64,000 bases of DNA. It comes from Bacillus sp. AZ43. GTDB taxonomy: Bacteria > Actinomycetota > Actinomycetes > Mycobacteriales > Geodermatophilaceae. Positions 8,458-16,388 of the stretch are shown here, one piece after another; position 1 is the first letter of the stretch; the number at the start of each line of letters is the position of its first letter. Under the pieces are notes generated by a model, which was given only the letters and a program-made list of their open reading frames with translations, searched no databases and was not told the DNA's origin. The stretch lies in assembly GCA_004570425.1 (NCBI GenBank), contig SPQJ01000014.1, positions 24,408 to 88,407 of the forward strand, written 5' to 3'. A program made the translations under genes and the position numbers.

Positions 8458-9471
8458 TCAGGCCGACAGGAGCTGGCAGACCGCCTGCTCGAGGACCTTC
8501 TGCGTGTCCCGGTCGGCCTCGGCCTCGTCGGCCCGTTCGAGCACGTGCTGGCGGATCGTCTCCCCGTTCTCGAACCGGTCGACCACCCGCGGGTCGACGT
8601 AGCTGGCCTTGCACACCGCGGGGGTGTTCCCCAGCTGCTCGCTCACCTGCTTGTAGGCGGCGCTGATCACCTTCTTGCGGCCGGTCTTCGACGCCGGCGG
8701 CGGGGCCTCGGCCAGCGCGGCCGCCATGAGCACGGTCGCCGTCCAGGTGCGGAAGTCCTTCGCGGTGATCTCCGCCCCGCTGATCTCCTTGAGGTAGGCG
8801 TTGATCTCGGCGCTGGTCACGTCGCGCCACTCGCCGTCCTCGGTCCGGTAGGCCAGCAGGTCCTCCCCCGCGTCCGCCGGCCGCTCCAGCAGCTGGCGGA
8901 CGACGGTCGCCGTCGGGCGGTCGGTGATCTCGACCTCCCGCTCGATGCCGCCCTTGGCGGTGTAGGAGTAGAAGGTCCGCTCGCCGCGCACCGAGACGTG
9001 GTCGCGCTTGAGCGTGGCCAGCCCGTAGGTCCCGTTCTCCTCCTCGTACTGCTCGCTGCCGACGCGGAAGGCGCCGAGGTCGAGCAGCCGGACGGCGGTG
9101 GCGAGCACGCGGTCGCGGTTGAGCCCGCGGGTACGCAGACCGGCCTGCACCGCGTCCCGGACGTCGGGCAGCTGGTGGGCGATCTCGAGGACCCGCTCGT
9201 GCTTCTCCGCGTCGCGCCGCGCCCGCCACTGGTCGTGGTAGCGGTACTGGCGGCGGCCGGCGGCGTCGACCCCGGTCGCCTGGATGTGCCCGTTCGGCCA
9301 GGGGCAGATCCAGACGTCCTTCCACGCCGGCGGGATCGCCAGCCCGCGGATCCGGTCCAGCCGCTCGTCGTCCCGGATGAGGACCCCGTCCTCGTCGTAG
9401 TAGGCGAAGCCGCGGCCGGCGCGGCGACGTCGGTAGCCGGGACCGTTCACGTCGCTGCGGCGGAGTCTCAC
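8458..9471 (-). CDS. DNA topoisomerase IB (eukaryotic-like)
   Basis: Relaxes supercoils by a 3'-phosphotyrosine intermediate. It has an N-terminal TopIB domain (GRGFAYYDEDG, then IPPAWKDVWICPWPNGHIQATG) and a C-terminal catalytic domain with RLLDLGAFRVGSEQYEEENGTYGL, GKGG-like KGGIEREVEI, ITAKDFRTW (Arg) and the nucleophile Tyr in ASYVDPRV. Length (337 residues from the chosen GTG) fits the bacterial family. The frame stays open to a TTG at 9504. Homologues begin at about the RLRR segment, so the GTG at 9471 is preferred, though neither has a clear ribosome site. It is a single gene convergent with the STAS gene. Confidence 0.9.
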   Translation of the reverse strand: MRLRRSDVNGPGYRRRRAGRGFAYYDEDGVLIRDDERLDRIRGLAIPPAWKDVWICPWPNGHIQATGVDAAGRRQYRYHDQWRARRDAEKHERVLEIAHQLPDVRDAVQAGLRTRGLNRDRVLATAVRLLDLGAFRVGSEQYEEENGTYGLATLKRDHVSVRGERTFYSYTAKGGIEREVEITDRPTATVVRQLLERPADAGEDLLAYRTEDGEWRDVTSAEINAYLKEISGAEITAKDFRTWTATVLMAAALAEAPPPASKTGRKKVISAAYKQVSEQLGNTPAVCKASYVDPRVVDRFENGETIRQHVLERADEAEADRDTQKVLEQAVCQLLSA

Positions 9472-9526
9472 CGTCGGAGGATGTGCACCGGACCCGTTCC
9501 CCAAACCAGACCGACCCCCGGCCGGG

Positions 9527-11383
9527 TCAGCGCAGGTCGACCAGCCCGCCCAGGCCGCTGATCTCGAGGACGTGCCGGGTGATGCCGCCCTCCGGCGCGT
9601 GCACGACCAGGCGCCACCCCTCGTCCCGCCCGATCCGCGCGATCGCCAGCACCACGCGCACCGCGGCGCTGCTGAACAGGGAGACGCCGGTCAGGTCCAG
9701 CTCCACCTGACCGGTGCCGCCGTGGCTGGCCTCCAGCAGGCGGATCCGCAGCTGCTCGGCGCCGATCTCGTCCACCGCGCCGCTCGCGCGCACCACCGGG
9801 CGCTCGCCCTCGCGGTCGACCGTCACCGTCGCGGCGCTGGCCGACAGGGGGCGGTCCTCGTCCGCCGAGGGGCTGCGCCGCAGCCGCATGCTCAGCGTCA
9901 CCGTGGTGCCCTTCGCCTCCTCCTCGAGGACGACGCCGTCGACGAGCTGGCGCATGATGAGCAGCCCGCGGCCGCGGTCGCCCGGATCGCGGTCCGGCGG
10001 GCGCCAGGTCCCCTCGTCGCGCACCGTCACGGTCAGCATGCCGTCGGCGTCCACCCGCGCGACCACCGACATCGGGCCCGGCTCGGTCCCGCGGTAGGCG
10101 TGCTCGGCCGCGTTGGCGCACGCCTCGCCGACCGCCACCATGACCCCGACACGGTCCTGCTCGCCCATGCCCAGCGAGGTCAGCCAGCCGCTCAGCCGGC
10201 GGCGCACGCCGGGCAGGGCGGCGGGATCGGCGGTCAGCTCGATGACCAGCGGCTCGAGGCTGTCCTCGCGCCGGTGGGCGACCAGCACGGCGACGTCGTC
10301 GAGCCATCCCTCCGGGCTGCGCAGGCCCTCCGCGATGGCCGCGGCCGCGTCGTCGGCACCGCCGGCCTCGAGGGCCTCGGGCGCTGCGAGGACGGTCGTG
10401 GCGACGTCGGCGAGGCGGTCCAGTGCGTCCGCGGCCTCCGGGACGGGGCCGGCCACGGCGCCGTTGGAGAACAGCACGAGCGTGGCGCCCTGCTCGAGCA
10501 CGTGCCGGGACACCGTCGTGCGGGTGCCCGGGACGCTGCCCAGCGGGGGGCGCGGCGGGACCGGGAGGAAGGTCGCGTCGCCGTCCGCGCCCACGACCAG
10601 GGGCGCCGGGTGACCCGCCGCGGCGTAGGCGAGGTCGCCGGTGGCGGTGTCGAGCACCCCGTAGAAGACCGAGGCGCCCTCGACGTCGTCCATCTGGCCG
10701 GCGAAGGCGTCCAGCGCGGTGAGGACGGCCGCCGGCGAGGGATCGCGCAGGACCGACGACCGCATCGCGCCCCGCAGCCGGCTCATCGCCCCCGCGGCCG
10801 GGACGCCGTGACCCACGGCGTCGCCGATCACCAGCGCCACCCGGCCGGAGCCGAGGGTGACCGTGTCGTACCAGTCGCCGCCGGCCGCCTGCGTCGCCGA
10901 GGCGCGCTGGTAGCTGCCCGAGAGCTGGAGGTCCGGGAGCAGCGGCAGGGACGGCGGCAGCAGGGACAGCTGCGCCTGCTCCACGCCGTCCGGCGGCGCC
11001 GGCCACAGTGAGGTGTCGGCGGGGTTCCCCTCGGACTCCAGCACCAGGAGCGCGCCCGGGGCGTCGGCCACCCGCATCGGCCGCACCAGCACCGTCGCGG
11101 CCGGTCCCCCGCGGCCGAGCGCTCCGCAGACCGTCTCCGGACGGCCGGTGCGCAGCACGGAGTCGAGCAGCTCGGCCACCGGACGGCCGTCCACCACCGG
11201 GAGCGCGTCGCGCCCGGTCCCGAGGTCGCGCGCCCGGGCATTGGCCCACACCGGCGCCTCACTGGCGGCGCTGAGCACGTACACGGCCGCGGGCGCCGTC
11301 TCCAGGGCCGCGACCAGCGCAGCGGCGCCCGGGTCCCCGGCGGTCTCGGGGACGGGGCGGGAACTGCCGGGGCTGGAGGTCAT
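9527..11383 (-). CDS. PAS-PP2C-HATPase-STAS fusion regulator of SigF (Rv1364c-like)
   Basis: A complete partner-switching pathway in one 618-residue protein. Residues 25-110 resemble a PAS sensor. Residues 150-370 are a SpoIIE/RsbU-type PP2C phosphatase (GGDWYDTV, GDAVGHGVPAA, LDDVAVLVA). Residues 385-510 are an RsbW-like kinase with a canonical N-box (GEACANAAEHAY) and RGRGLLIM. Residues 530-618 are a STAS domain (ELDLTGVSLFSSAAVR, with the phospho-Ser in SSA). This domain order is that of M. tuberculosis Rv1364c, a SigF regulator. It is divergent from usfX-sigF, which supports the same role. The ATG at 11383 lacks a strong ribosome site. Confidence 0.93.
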   Translation of the reverse strand: MTSSPGSSRPVPETAGDPGAAALVAALETAPAAVYVLSAASEAPVWANARARDLGTGRDALPVVDGRPVAELLDSVLRTGRPETVCGALGRGGPAATVLVRPMRVADAPGALLVLESEGNPADTSLWPAPPDGVEQAQLSLLPPSLPLLPDLQLSGSYQRASATQAAGGDWYDTVTLGSGRVALVIGDAVGHGVPAAGAMSRLRGAMRSSVLRDPSPAAVLTALDAFAGQMDDVEGASVFYGVLDTATGDLAYAAAGHPAPLVVGADGDATFLPVPPRPPLGSVPGTRTTVSRHVLEQGATLVLFSNGAVAGPVPEAADALDRLADVATTVLAAPEALEAGGADDAAAAIAEGLRSPEGWLDDVAVLVAHRREDSLEPLVIELTADPAALPGVRRRLSGWLTSLGMGEQDRVGVMVAVGEACANAAEHAYRGTEPGPMSVVARVDADGMLTVTVRDEGTWRPPDRDPGDRGRGLLIMRQLVDGVVLEEEAKGTTVTLSMRLRRSPSADEDRPLSASAATVTVDREGERPVVRASGAVDEIGAEQLRIRLLEASHGGTGQVELDLTGVSLFSSAAVRVVLAIARIGRDEGWRLVVHAPEGGITRHVLEISGLGGLVDLR

Positions 11384-11459
11384 CTTGCGCCACCCAATAC
11401 CAGCCTCGGAAGCCCGGCAACCGCGCTGCGGCCGCTTCGCCGGAGGTGGGGACGGCCAC

Positions 11460-11486
11460 GTTTCGGACGCGGTCGTCCGCGGGTAG
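11460..11486 (+). promoter_or_regulatory. Candidate SigF-type promoter for usfX-sigF
   Basis: GTTT (11460-11463), a 17-base spacer and GGGTAG (11481-11486) match the actinobacterial SigF/SigB pattern GTTT-N14 to 17-GGGTA. It lies 129 bases before usfX on the coding strand, so the operon is probably autoregulated. The spacer is at the long end of the range. Confidence 0.65.
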
Positions 11487-11614
11487 ACGAGCGCGGTTGG
11501 CCGCACCCCGGGGATGCCTCCGGACGCGGCCGGGCACGGCCCGGAGCGGGCACGGCAAGATGGACCGGCGGGCCCGATCAGCGGGTGCGCCGGCGACGAA
11601 GGAGCGGACGACGG

Positions 11615-12106
11615 ATGGTCGACTCGAGGGGTGCCCTCGCGCAGGACGGGCGACGTGCGGAGCGGCTGGAGCTGCGGGTGCCGACGACGGCCACCCAGCT
11701 GCCGGCCGTGCGCGCCATGGCCGGTGACCTGGCGATCCGGATGGACTACGACCTGGACGCGGTCGAGGACCTGCGGCTGGCCGTCGACGAGGCGTGCGCG
11801 ACCCTCGCCCAGATCGGCTCGCCGGACGCTCCCCTGACGGTCATCTTCGAGACGACGCGCTCGGGCCTGCACATCGAGGCGTGGGTGCCGACCGCCGAGG
11901 GCGTGGAGGTCCCCCGCGACGGGTTCGGGTGGGCGATCCTGGCCACCCTCGTCGACTCGGTGGACGCGCGCCGGGCGAGCCAGGACGTCGTCCCGGGCGG
12001 CGACGGCAGCCCCACCCCGGTGGGCCTCATCGCCATGGACAAGTACCTGCCCGGTCAGCACCCGACCGAGGTGGGAAGCGGCCAGAACCTCTCGGTCGCC
12101 CAGTGA
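11615..12106 (+). CDS. usfX: Anti-sigma-F factor (UsfX/RsbW type)
   Basis: Binds and inhibits the SigF made from the next gene. It is a 163-residue GHKL-fold protein with LRLAVDEACATLAQI around residue 55 and GFGWAILATLVDSVD near residue 110. The N-box Asn of classical RsbW kinases is replaced (DEACAT), and the DxGxG box is absent. M. tuberculosis UsfX shows the same divergence (DEVCT, from memory). The ATG at 11615 follows GAAGGAG at a good distance, so the longer upstream frame is not used. The stop overlaps the sigF GTG (GTGA), giving stoichiometric coupled synthesis. Confidence 0.9.
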   Translation: MVDSRGALAQDGRRAERLELRVPTTATQLPAVRAMAGDLAIRMDYDLDAVEDLRLAVDEACATLAQIGSPDAPLTVIFETTRSGLHIEAWVPTAEGVEVPRDGFGWAILATLVDSVDARRASQDVVPGGDGSPTPVGLIAMDKYLPGQHPTEVGSGQNLSVAQ

Positions 12107-13056
12107 GCCGGTCGCCCTCGACCGACGAGACCCCCGTCATCGAGGTACCCGTGCCCGACCAGAGGTCCGAGGCGACGCCCGCGGAGGACGACATCACCGC
12201 CCAGCAGCCCGGCGACCCCGAGACCGTGCCCGACCCCCGGCCCGTCGAGGCGGAGACGGAGGCGGAGGCGGCGCCCGACGCCGTCCCCGTGTCGGACAAC
12301 CGGCGCCGCGCCGAGCGCACCGCGCCGCTGTTCGCCGAGCTGGCGACGCTCGACAAGGACGACCCGCGCCGCGAGCGGCTGCGCGAGATCCTCGTCGAGG
12401 AGCACCTGCCGCTGGTGCGGCACTTCGCCCGCCGGTTCAGCAACCGTGGCGAGCCGTTCGACGACCTGCTGCAGGTGGGCACGCTCGGGCTGATCGCGGC
12501 GATCGACCGCTTCGACCCGACCCGCGGCGTCGAGTTCCTCTCCTTCGCCGTCCCCACGATCACCGGCGAGATCAAGCGGCACTTCCGCGACCAGGGCTGG
12601 TCGGTGCGCGTGCCGCGCCGCCTGCAGGAGCTGCACCTGTCGCTCAACGCCGCCGTGGGCGAGCTGGCCCAGAAGAACGGCCGGGCGCCGACGCCGTCGG
12701 AGCTCGCCGAGCACCTGGGCATCCCGCGCGCCGAGGTGCTCGAGGGCCTCGCGGTGGCCAACGCCTACCGGAGCAGCTCGCTGGACGAGCGCCTCTCGGG
12801 CGAGGACGACTCCCCCACGCTGGCGGCGACGCTCGGCGAGGAGGACGCCGCGCTGGAGGGCGTGGAGTACCGCGAGTCGCTGCAGCCGCTGCTGGCCACC
12901 ATCCCGGCCCGCGAGCGCCGCATCCTCATCCTGCGGTTCTTCGGGAACATGACGCAGTCGCAGATCGCCGCCGACATCGGCATCTCGCAGATGCACGTCT
13001 CCCGGCTGCTCAGCCAGACCCTCGCCAAGCTGCGCGAAGGCCTGCTCAAGGACTGA
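12103..13056 (+). CDS. sigF: RNA polymerase sigma factor SigF/SigB family
   Basis: General-stress or stationary-phase sigma-70 factor of 317 residues. A 65-residue acidic N-terminal extension precedes region 2 (LPLVRHFARRFSNRGEPFDDLLQVGTLGLIAAIDRF), region 3 (VPRRLQELHLSLNAAVGELAQ) and region 4 (ERRILILRFFGNMTQSQIAADIGISQMHVSRLL). The GTG start overlaps usfX, and a strong terminator follows at once, so the operon has two genes. Control is expected from UsfX, the free STAS protein and the divergent fusion protein. The acidic extension is unusually long and could be an additional contact surface. Confidence 0.96.
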   Translation: MSRSPSTDETPVIEVPVPDQRSEATPAEDDITAQQPGDPETVPDPRPVEAETEAEAAPDAVPVSDNRRRAERTAPLFAELATLDKDDPRRERLREILVEEHLPLVRHFARRFSNRGEPFDDLLQVGTLGLIAAIDRFDPTRGVEFLSFAVPTITGEIKRHFRDQGWSVRVPRRLQELHLSLNAAVGELAQKNGRAPTPSELAEHLGIPRAEVLEGLAVANAYRSSSLDERLSGEDDSPTLAATLGEEDAALEGVEYRESLQPLLATIPARERRILILRFFGNMTQSQIAADIGISQMHVSRLLSQTLAKLREGLLKD

Positions 13057-13060
13057 GCGT

Positions 13061-13107
13061 GTGCGCCGAGGCCCCCTTCCGAGCACTGGAAGGGGGCCTC
13101 GGCGCAC
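13061..13107. terminator. Strong hairpin after sigF
   Basis: A perfect 20-base stem: GTGCGCCGAGGCCCCCTTCC (13061-13080) with its exact complement at 13088-13107 and a 7-base loop. It sits between convergent sigF and the SPFH gene, whose stop is 5 bases away, so it can terminate both directions. Confidence 0.92.
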
Positions 13108-13111
13108 AGGG

Positions 13112-14266
13112 TCAGGTCTGGCCGGGCGGCTCGTCGGGCGTGACCTCCGACAGCGGGGGCGGCGCCGGCACGGCTGGGGTCGAGTCGGCGATGCTGCTCA
13201 GCTCGATCTTCGCCTCCGGCTGGTCGGCGGCCCGGGGCAGCCGCGACTCGAACCAGTCGCTGGTGTCCAGCCCGCCGTCCTGCCCGCCGCCGCCGTTGCC
13301 GGACGGCGCGACGTCCATCCACGACTTCCCTCCCTCGGCGCCGCCGAGGTTGGCCAGGCCCTCGAGGGCCTTGCTGAACTCGCTGGGGACGATCCACATC
13401 TTGTTGGCGTCGCCCTGCGCGATCTGCGGCAGCGTCTGCAGGTACTGGTAGGCCAGCAGCCCCTGGTCGGGCTTGCCGTCGTGGATGGCCTGGAAGACCG
13501 TCTCGATCGACTTGGCCTGGCCCTGCGCCTGCAGGAACAGCGCGGCGCGCTCACCCTCGGCGCGCAGGATCCGGCTCTGCCGCTCGGCCTCCGCCTCGAG
13601 GATCGCGGCCTGCTTCTTGCCCTCCGCCGACAGGATCGCCGCCGCCTTCTGGCCCTCGGCGGTGGTGATGGCCGACTGCCGGGCACCCTCGGCCTGCAGG
13701 ATGATCGCCCGCTTGTCGCGGTCGGCGCGCATCTGCTTCTCCATCGAGTCCTGGATGGACGGCGGCGGGTCGATCGCCTTGATCTCGACGCGGGCCACGC
13801 GCAGGCCCCACGGGCCCGTGGTGCCGTCGAGGACGGAGCGCAGCTGGCTGTTGATGCCGTCGCGGCCGGTGAGCGCGCCCTCGAGGTTCAGCCCACCCAC
13901 CACGTTGCGCAGCGTCGTCGTGGTCAGCTGCTCCATGCCGGTGATGTAGTTGGCGATCCCGTAGACGGCCAGGCGCGGGTCGGTCACCTGGAAGTAGACG
14001 ACCGTGTCGATGCCCACCTGCAGGTTGTCGGCGGTGATCACCGGCTGGGGCGGGAAGGAGACCACCTGCTCGCGCAGGTCGATCGTCGCCCGCACCCGGT
14101 CGATGAAGGGCACCAGGATGGACAGGCCGGGCTGCAGGGTGCGGCTGTAGCGGCCCAGCCGTTCGACCACCTTGGCCTGGGCCTGCGGCACGATCGTCAC
14201 GCTCTTGGCGATCACCACGACCACCAGCAGCGCGACGACGAGCAGTGCGATGAGTGCCGGTTCCAC
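13112..14266 (-). CDS. SPFH/band-7 membrane protein (stomatin/QmcA-like)
   Basis: Membrane scaffold protein of 384 residues. One N-terminal membrane anchor (residues 5-22) is followed by the band-7 domain (about 25-185, with GLSILVPFIDRVRATIDLREQVV and VVYFQVTDP). An Ala/Glu/Gln-rich coiled coil (190-270) and a flexible Pro/Gly-rich tail complete it. It pairs with an NfeD-like gene immediately upstream, the classic SPFH-NfeD partnership of membrane microdomains. The GTG start has GAAGGGAG upstream. By order and type it matches mycobacterial Rv1488. Confidence 0.95.
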   Translation of the reverse strand: MEPALIALLVVALLVVVVIAKSVTIVPQAQAKVVERLGRYSRTLQPGLSILVPFIDRVRATIDLREQVVSFPPQPVITADNLQVGIDTVVYFQVTDPRLAVYGIANYITGMEQLTTTTLRNVVGGLNLEGALTGRDGINSQLRSVLDGTTGPWGLRVARVEIKAIDPPPSIQDSMEKQMRADRDKRAIILQAEGARQSAITTAEGQKAAAILSAEGKKQAAILEAEAERQSRILRAEGERAALFLQAQGQAKSIETVFQAIHDGKPDQGLLAYQYLQTLPQIAQGDANKMWIVPSEFSKALEGLANLGGAEGGKSWMDVAPSGNGGGGQDGGLDTSDWFESRLPRAADQPEAKIELSSIADSTPAVPAPPPLSEVTPDEPPGQT

Positions 14267-14343
14267 GGCGGGCTCCCTTCGTCGGGCGTCGTCTGCGATC
14301 CTCCCCCGCGGAAGCCCCCGGGATCATCACCTCTCGGTTGCGT

Positions 14344-14781
14344 TCACTCCAGCGCGTCACCGACGACGGCGGTGGCGCCCTCGACCTGCAGGATGCGGAC
14401 CGTCTCGCCCACGGCGAACGTCTCGCCGGCGTGCTGGCTGCGCGCCGTCCACTCGTCGGCGCCCATGCGGATCCGCCCGCCGGACGAGTCGATCTCCTGG
14501 GTGACCTTCGCCGTCCGGCCGATCAGCGTGTCGACGCCGTCGATCTGCAGGGGCGTGCGATTGGTGAGGTGCCGGGAGGCGATCGGCCGCACCAGGACCA
14601 GCAGCAGACCAGAGACGGCGATGAACGCGATGAGCTGCAGCGCGGTGGCCCCGCCGAGCAGCGCGACGGTCATGCCACCGAGCGCGCCACCGGCGAACAT
14701 CAGCAGGACGAGGTCGAGGCTCACGATCTCACCGGCGGCGAACAGGCCGGCGGCGATGAGCCAGAGCAGCCAGGCAGCCAT
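14344..14781 (-). CDS. NfeD-like membrane protein
   Basis: 145-residue membrane partner of SPFH proteins. Two or three helices fill residues 1-75 (WLLWLIAAGLFAAGEIVSL, LVLLMFAGGALGGMTVALLGG, LQLIAFIAVSGLLLVLV). The C-terminal part (85-140, LIGRTAKVTQEI ending in GETVRILQVEGATAVV) is the soluble OB-fold typical of NfeD. The protease domain of long NfeD proteins is absent. It is 77 bases upstream of the SPFH gene on the same strand. It corresponds in type and position to mycobacterial Rv1487. Confidence 0.9.
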   Translation of the reverse strand: MAAWLLWLIAAGLFAAGEIVSLDLVLLMFAGGALGGMTVALLGGATALQLIAFIAVSGLLLVLVRPIASRHLTNRTPLQIDGVDTLIGRTAKVTQEIDSSGGRIRMGADEWTARSQHAGETFAVGETVRILQVEGATAVVGDALE

Positions 14782-14862
14782 GCCCGGAGTCTCGCAGAAC
14801 GTCGCGCCGGGAGCGGTCACCGGCGGCCGGCGCTGCCGAACCGATACGAACGCGTCCCGTCG

Positions 14863-14868
14863 TAGCCT
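14863..14868 (+). promoter_or_regulatory. Probable -10 element of a leaderless transcript
   Basis: TAGCCT lies 6 bases before the GTG at 14875, the spacing of actinobacterial leaderless mRNAs. No ribosome site is present. No convincing -35 is visible. Confidence 0.5.
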
Positions 14869-14874
14869 CGACTG

Positions 14875-15612
14875 GTGCACGACTTCCCCGCCGGCCGCTT
14901 CGCCGTCTGGGCCACCGCCTGGCTCACCGGACGCGTCTCCTACGACGAGGCCCTCGACGCCCTGCTGGGCGACACCGCGCACCGGGTGGCCGGGCTGCCC
15001 GGCACCGACGAGGCGGTGCCGCTCGGCTGGGCGCTGACCGCGCTGCGCGGCCTCGGCGAGCGCCGGTTCCGGCTGGTCCTGCCGGTCCCTGGCGACGTCC
15101 GCGGGCTGCCCCGGGCGCCCGGCCTGGCGCCGCTGGCGCTGGAGTCCGGGCAGGCGGCGGTGGGCGAGCACCTCGCGCTGGTGCCCGAGGCACTGGGCCC
15201 CGAGGTCGTCCAGTGGACGGCGTTCTCGCTGGACGGCGTCCCGCCGGTGGCCCCGCTGCCCGAGGGCAACCTGCGGGCGGTCTCGGGCGAGCTCGACCTC
15301 GCCGTCGGTGACACCGCGCGGGCGCTGGCCGGCCTCGACGTCGCCCGCTGGAACCCGGAGGTGCCGGCCCTGCTGGCCGGGCTGGCCCGCACCTCGGCGG
15401 CCCCTGGCCTGCCCGACGACCACGACCCGCTCGCCCTCTCGGTGCTCGGACGGGCGCAGCGGCTGGCCAGGGTCCTCGACCTCGCGATGGCCGACGCTCC
15501 CGGCGCCGCGGTCAACCACGCGCAGGCCGCCGCCCGCGACGACGCGCTGCGGCCGCTGGCCCAGGCGGTCCGCGAGGCCGTCGCGGCCGCCTTCAACGCC
15601 GTCCCCCGCTGA
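14875..15612 (+). CDS. Conserved actinobacterial hypothetical protein (Rv1486c-position)
   Basis: 245 residues, no membrane segment, signal or recognisable domain. Rich in Ala, Leu, Pro and Asp. It looks like a soluble alpha/beta protein with a central hydrophobic strand (RFRLVLPVPGDVRGL) and a helical C-terminus (AAARDDALRPLAQAVREAVAAAF). It is transcribed opposite to the SPFH-NfeD and ferrochelatase genes on either side. That is exactly the position and orientation of Rv1486c in mycobacteria, so a homologous relationship is likely but not tested. The GTG start appears leaderless. No function is proposed. Confidence 0.75.
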   Translation: MHDFPAGRFAVWATAWLTGRVSYDEALDALLGDTAHRVAGLPGTDEAVPLGWALTALRGLGERRFRLVLPVPGDVRGLPRAPGLAPLALESGQAAVGEHLALVPEALGPEVVQWTAFSLDGVPPVAPLPEGNLRAVSGELDLAVGDTARALAGLDVARWNPEVPALLAGLARTSAAPGLPDDHDPLALSVLGRAQRLARVLDLAMADAPGAAVNHAQAAARDDALRPLAQAVREAVAAAFNAVPR

Positions 15613-15659
15613 CCCCGCCGCCCGCGTCCGGAGGCCTCCCCGGAGCATCCCGGCATCGC

Positions 15660-15665
15660 TAGCGT
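15660..15665 (+). promoter_or_regulatory. Probable -10 element before the hemerythrin gene
   Basis: TAGCGT lies 8 bases before the ATG at 15674 with no ribosome site, again a leaderless-type arrangement. Confidence 0.4.
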
Positions 15666-15673
15666 GCGGGGCC

Positions 15674-16312
15674 ATGACCGCGCCGACCACGACGATGAAC
15701 CGGGTGATCCACGCCGCCGTCCGTCGCGACCTGGACCGCCTCGCCACCGCCCTGGACTCCGTCCGGGACGGCGACCGGGCTCGCGCGCAGGGCCTCGAGC
15801 GGGCCTACGCGAACCTGCGGGCCGAGCTGACGCACCACCACGAGGGCGAGGACACGCACATCTGGCCGATGCTGCAGTCGGTCGGCGTCGACCCGGTCCT
15901 GCTCGGTGCGATGGAGAGCGAGCACCACACGATGGCCGAGGCCCTGGCCGAGACGTCCGCTGCGATGCGGACCTTCGCGGCGAGCGGGTCGGCGGCCGAC
16001 GCGGCGGCGGCCCGCGCGAGCCTGCGCACGACCCGGGACGTGGTCGAGCGGCACCTCCGCCACGAGGAGAACGAACTCGAGCCCGAGCTGCACCGCTACC
16101 ACGACACCCCGGAGTGGAAGGCGGTGGAGAAGAAGCTGCGCAGCCAGCCGCCGGGGGTGGCCGGGCGCTTCTTCGCCTGGCTCACCGACGGGATGAGCGA
16201 CGAGCACCGCGCGTTCCTGCGTGCCACGGTGCCGGCGCCGGTGGTCACCGTGCTCGCCAAGGTCTTCGGCCGCCGCTACTACAAGGACGTCGCGCCGACC
16301 TGGCGCGTCTAG
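15674..16312 (+). CDS. Hemerythrin HHE-domain protein
   Basis: 212-residue di-iron four-helix-bundle protein. Ligand-type motifs are visible in order: H in RVIHAAVRRDL, HHHEGEDTHIWP (residues 55-66), ESEHHTMAEAL near 81-91 and ERHLRHEENELEP near 124-136. Together they make the HHE metal site. The C-terminal 70 residues (PGVAGRFFAWLTDGMSDEHRAFLR onward) form an extra helical region common in actinobacterial HHE proteins. The role may be oxygen, nitric oxide or iron sensing or storage; the family does not decide it. It neighbours ferrochelatase, tail to tail, with a large palindrome between them. Confidence 0.9.
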   Translation: MTAPTTTMNRVIHAAVRRDLDRLATALDSVRDGDRARAQGLERAYANLRAELTHHHEGEDTHIWPMLQSVGVDPVLLGAMESEHHTMAEALAETSAAMRTFAASGSAADAAAARASLRTTRDVVERHLRHEENELEPELHRYHDTPEWKAVEKKLRSQPPGVAGRFFAWLTDGMSDEHRAFLRATVPAPVVTVLAKVFGRRYYKDVAPTWRV

Positions 16313-16388
16313 CCCGGCGATTGATCATCGGCGAACGGCTGCGCCCGCCGGCGTGGCGGACAGCCGTACGCCGATGATCAACTCCGGG
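16313..16388. repeat. Composite inverted repeat with TTGATCA ends between HHE and ferrochelatase genes
   Basis: TTGATCATCGGCG (16321-16333) pairs perfectly with CGCCGATGATCAA (16369-16381). Inside, after one A:A mismatch, ACGGCTG (16335-16341) pairs with CAGCCGT (16361-16367). CCCGG and CCGGG extend the base at 16313-16317 and 16384-16388. It includes the hemH stop codon. It can terminate both convergent genes, and its architecture resembles the element at 1967-2047. Confidence 0.8.

Noticed and set aside
9472..9504. Upstream TTG start for topoisomerase IB
   Set aside because: Adds 11 residues absent from remembered homologues and has no ribosome site; kept only as an alternative.
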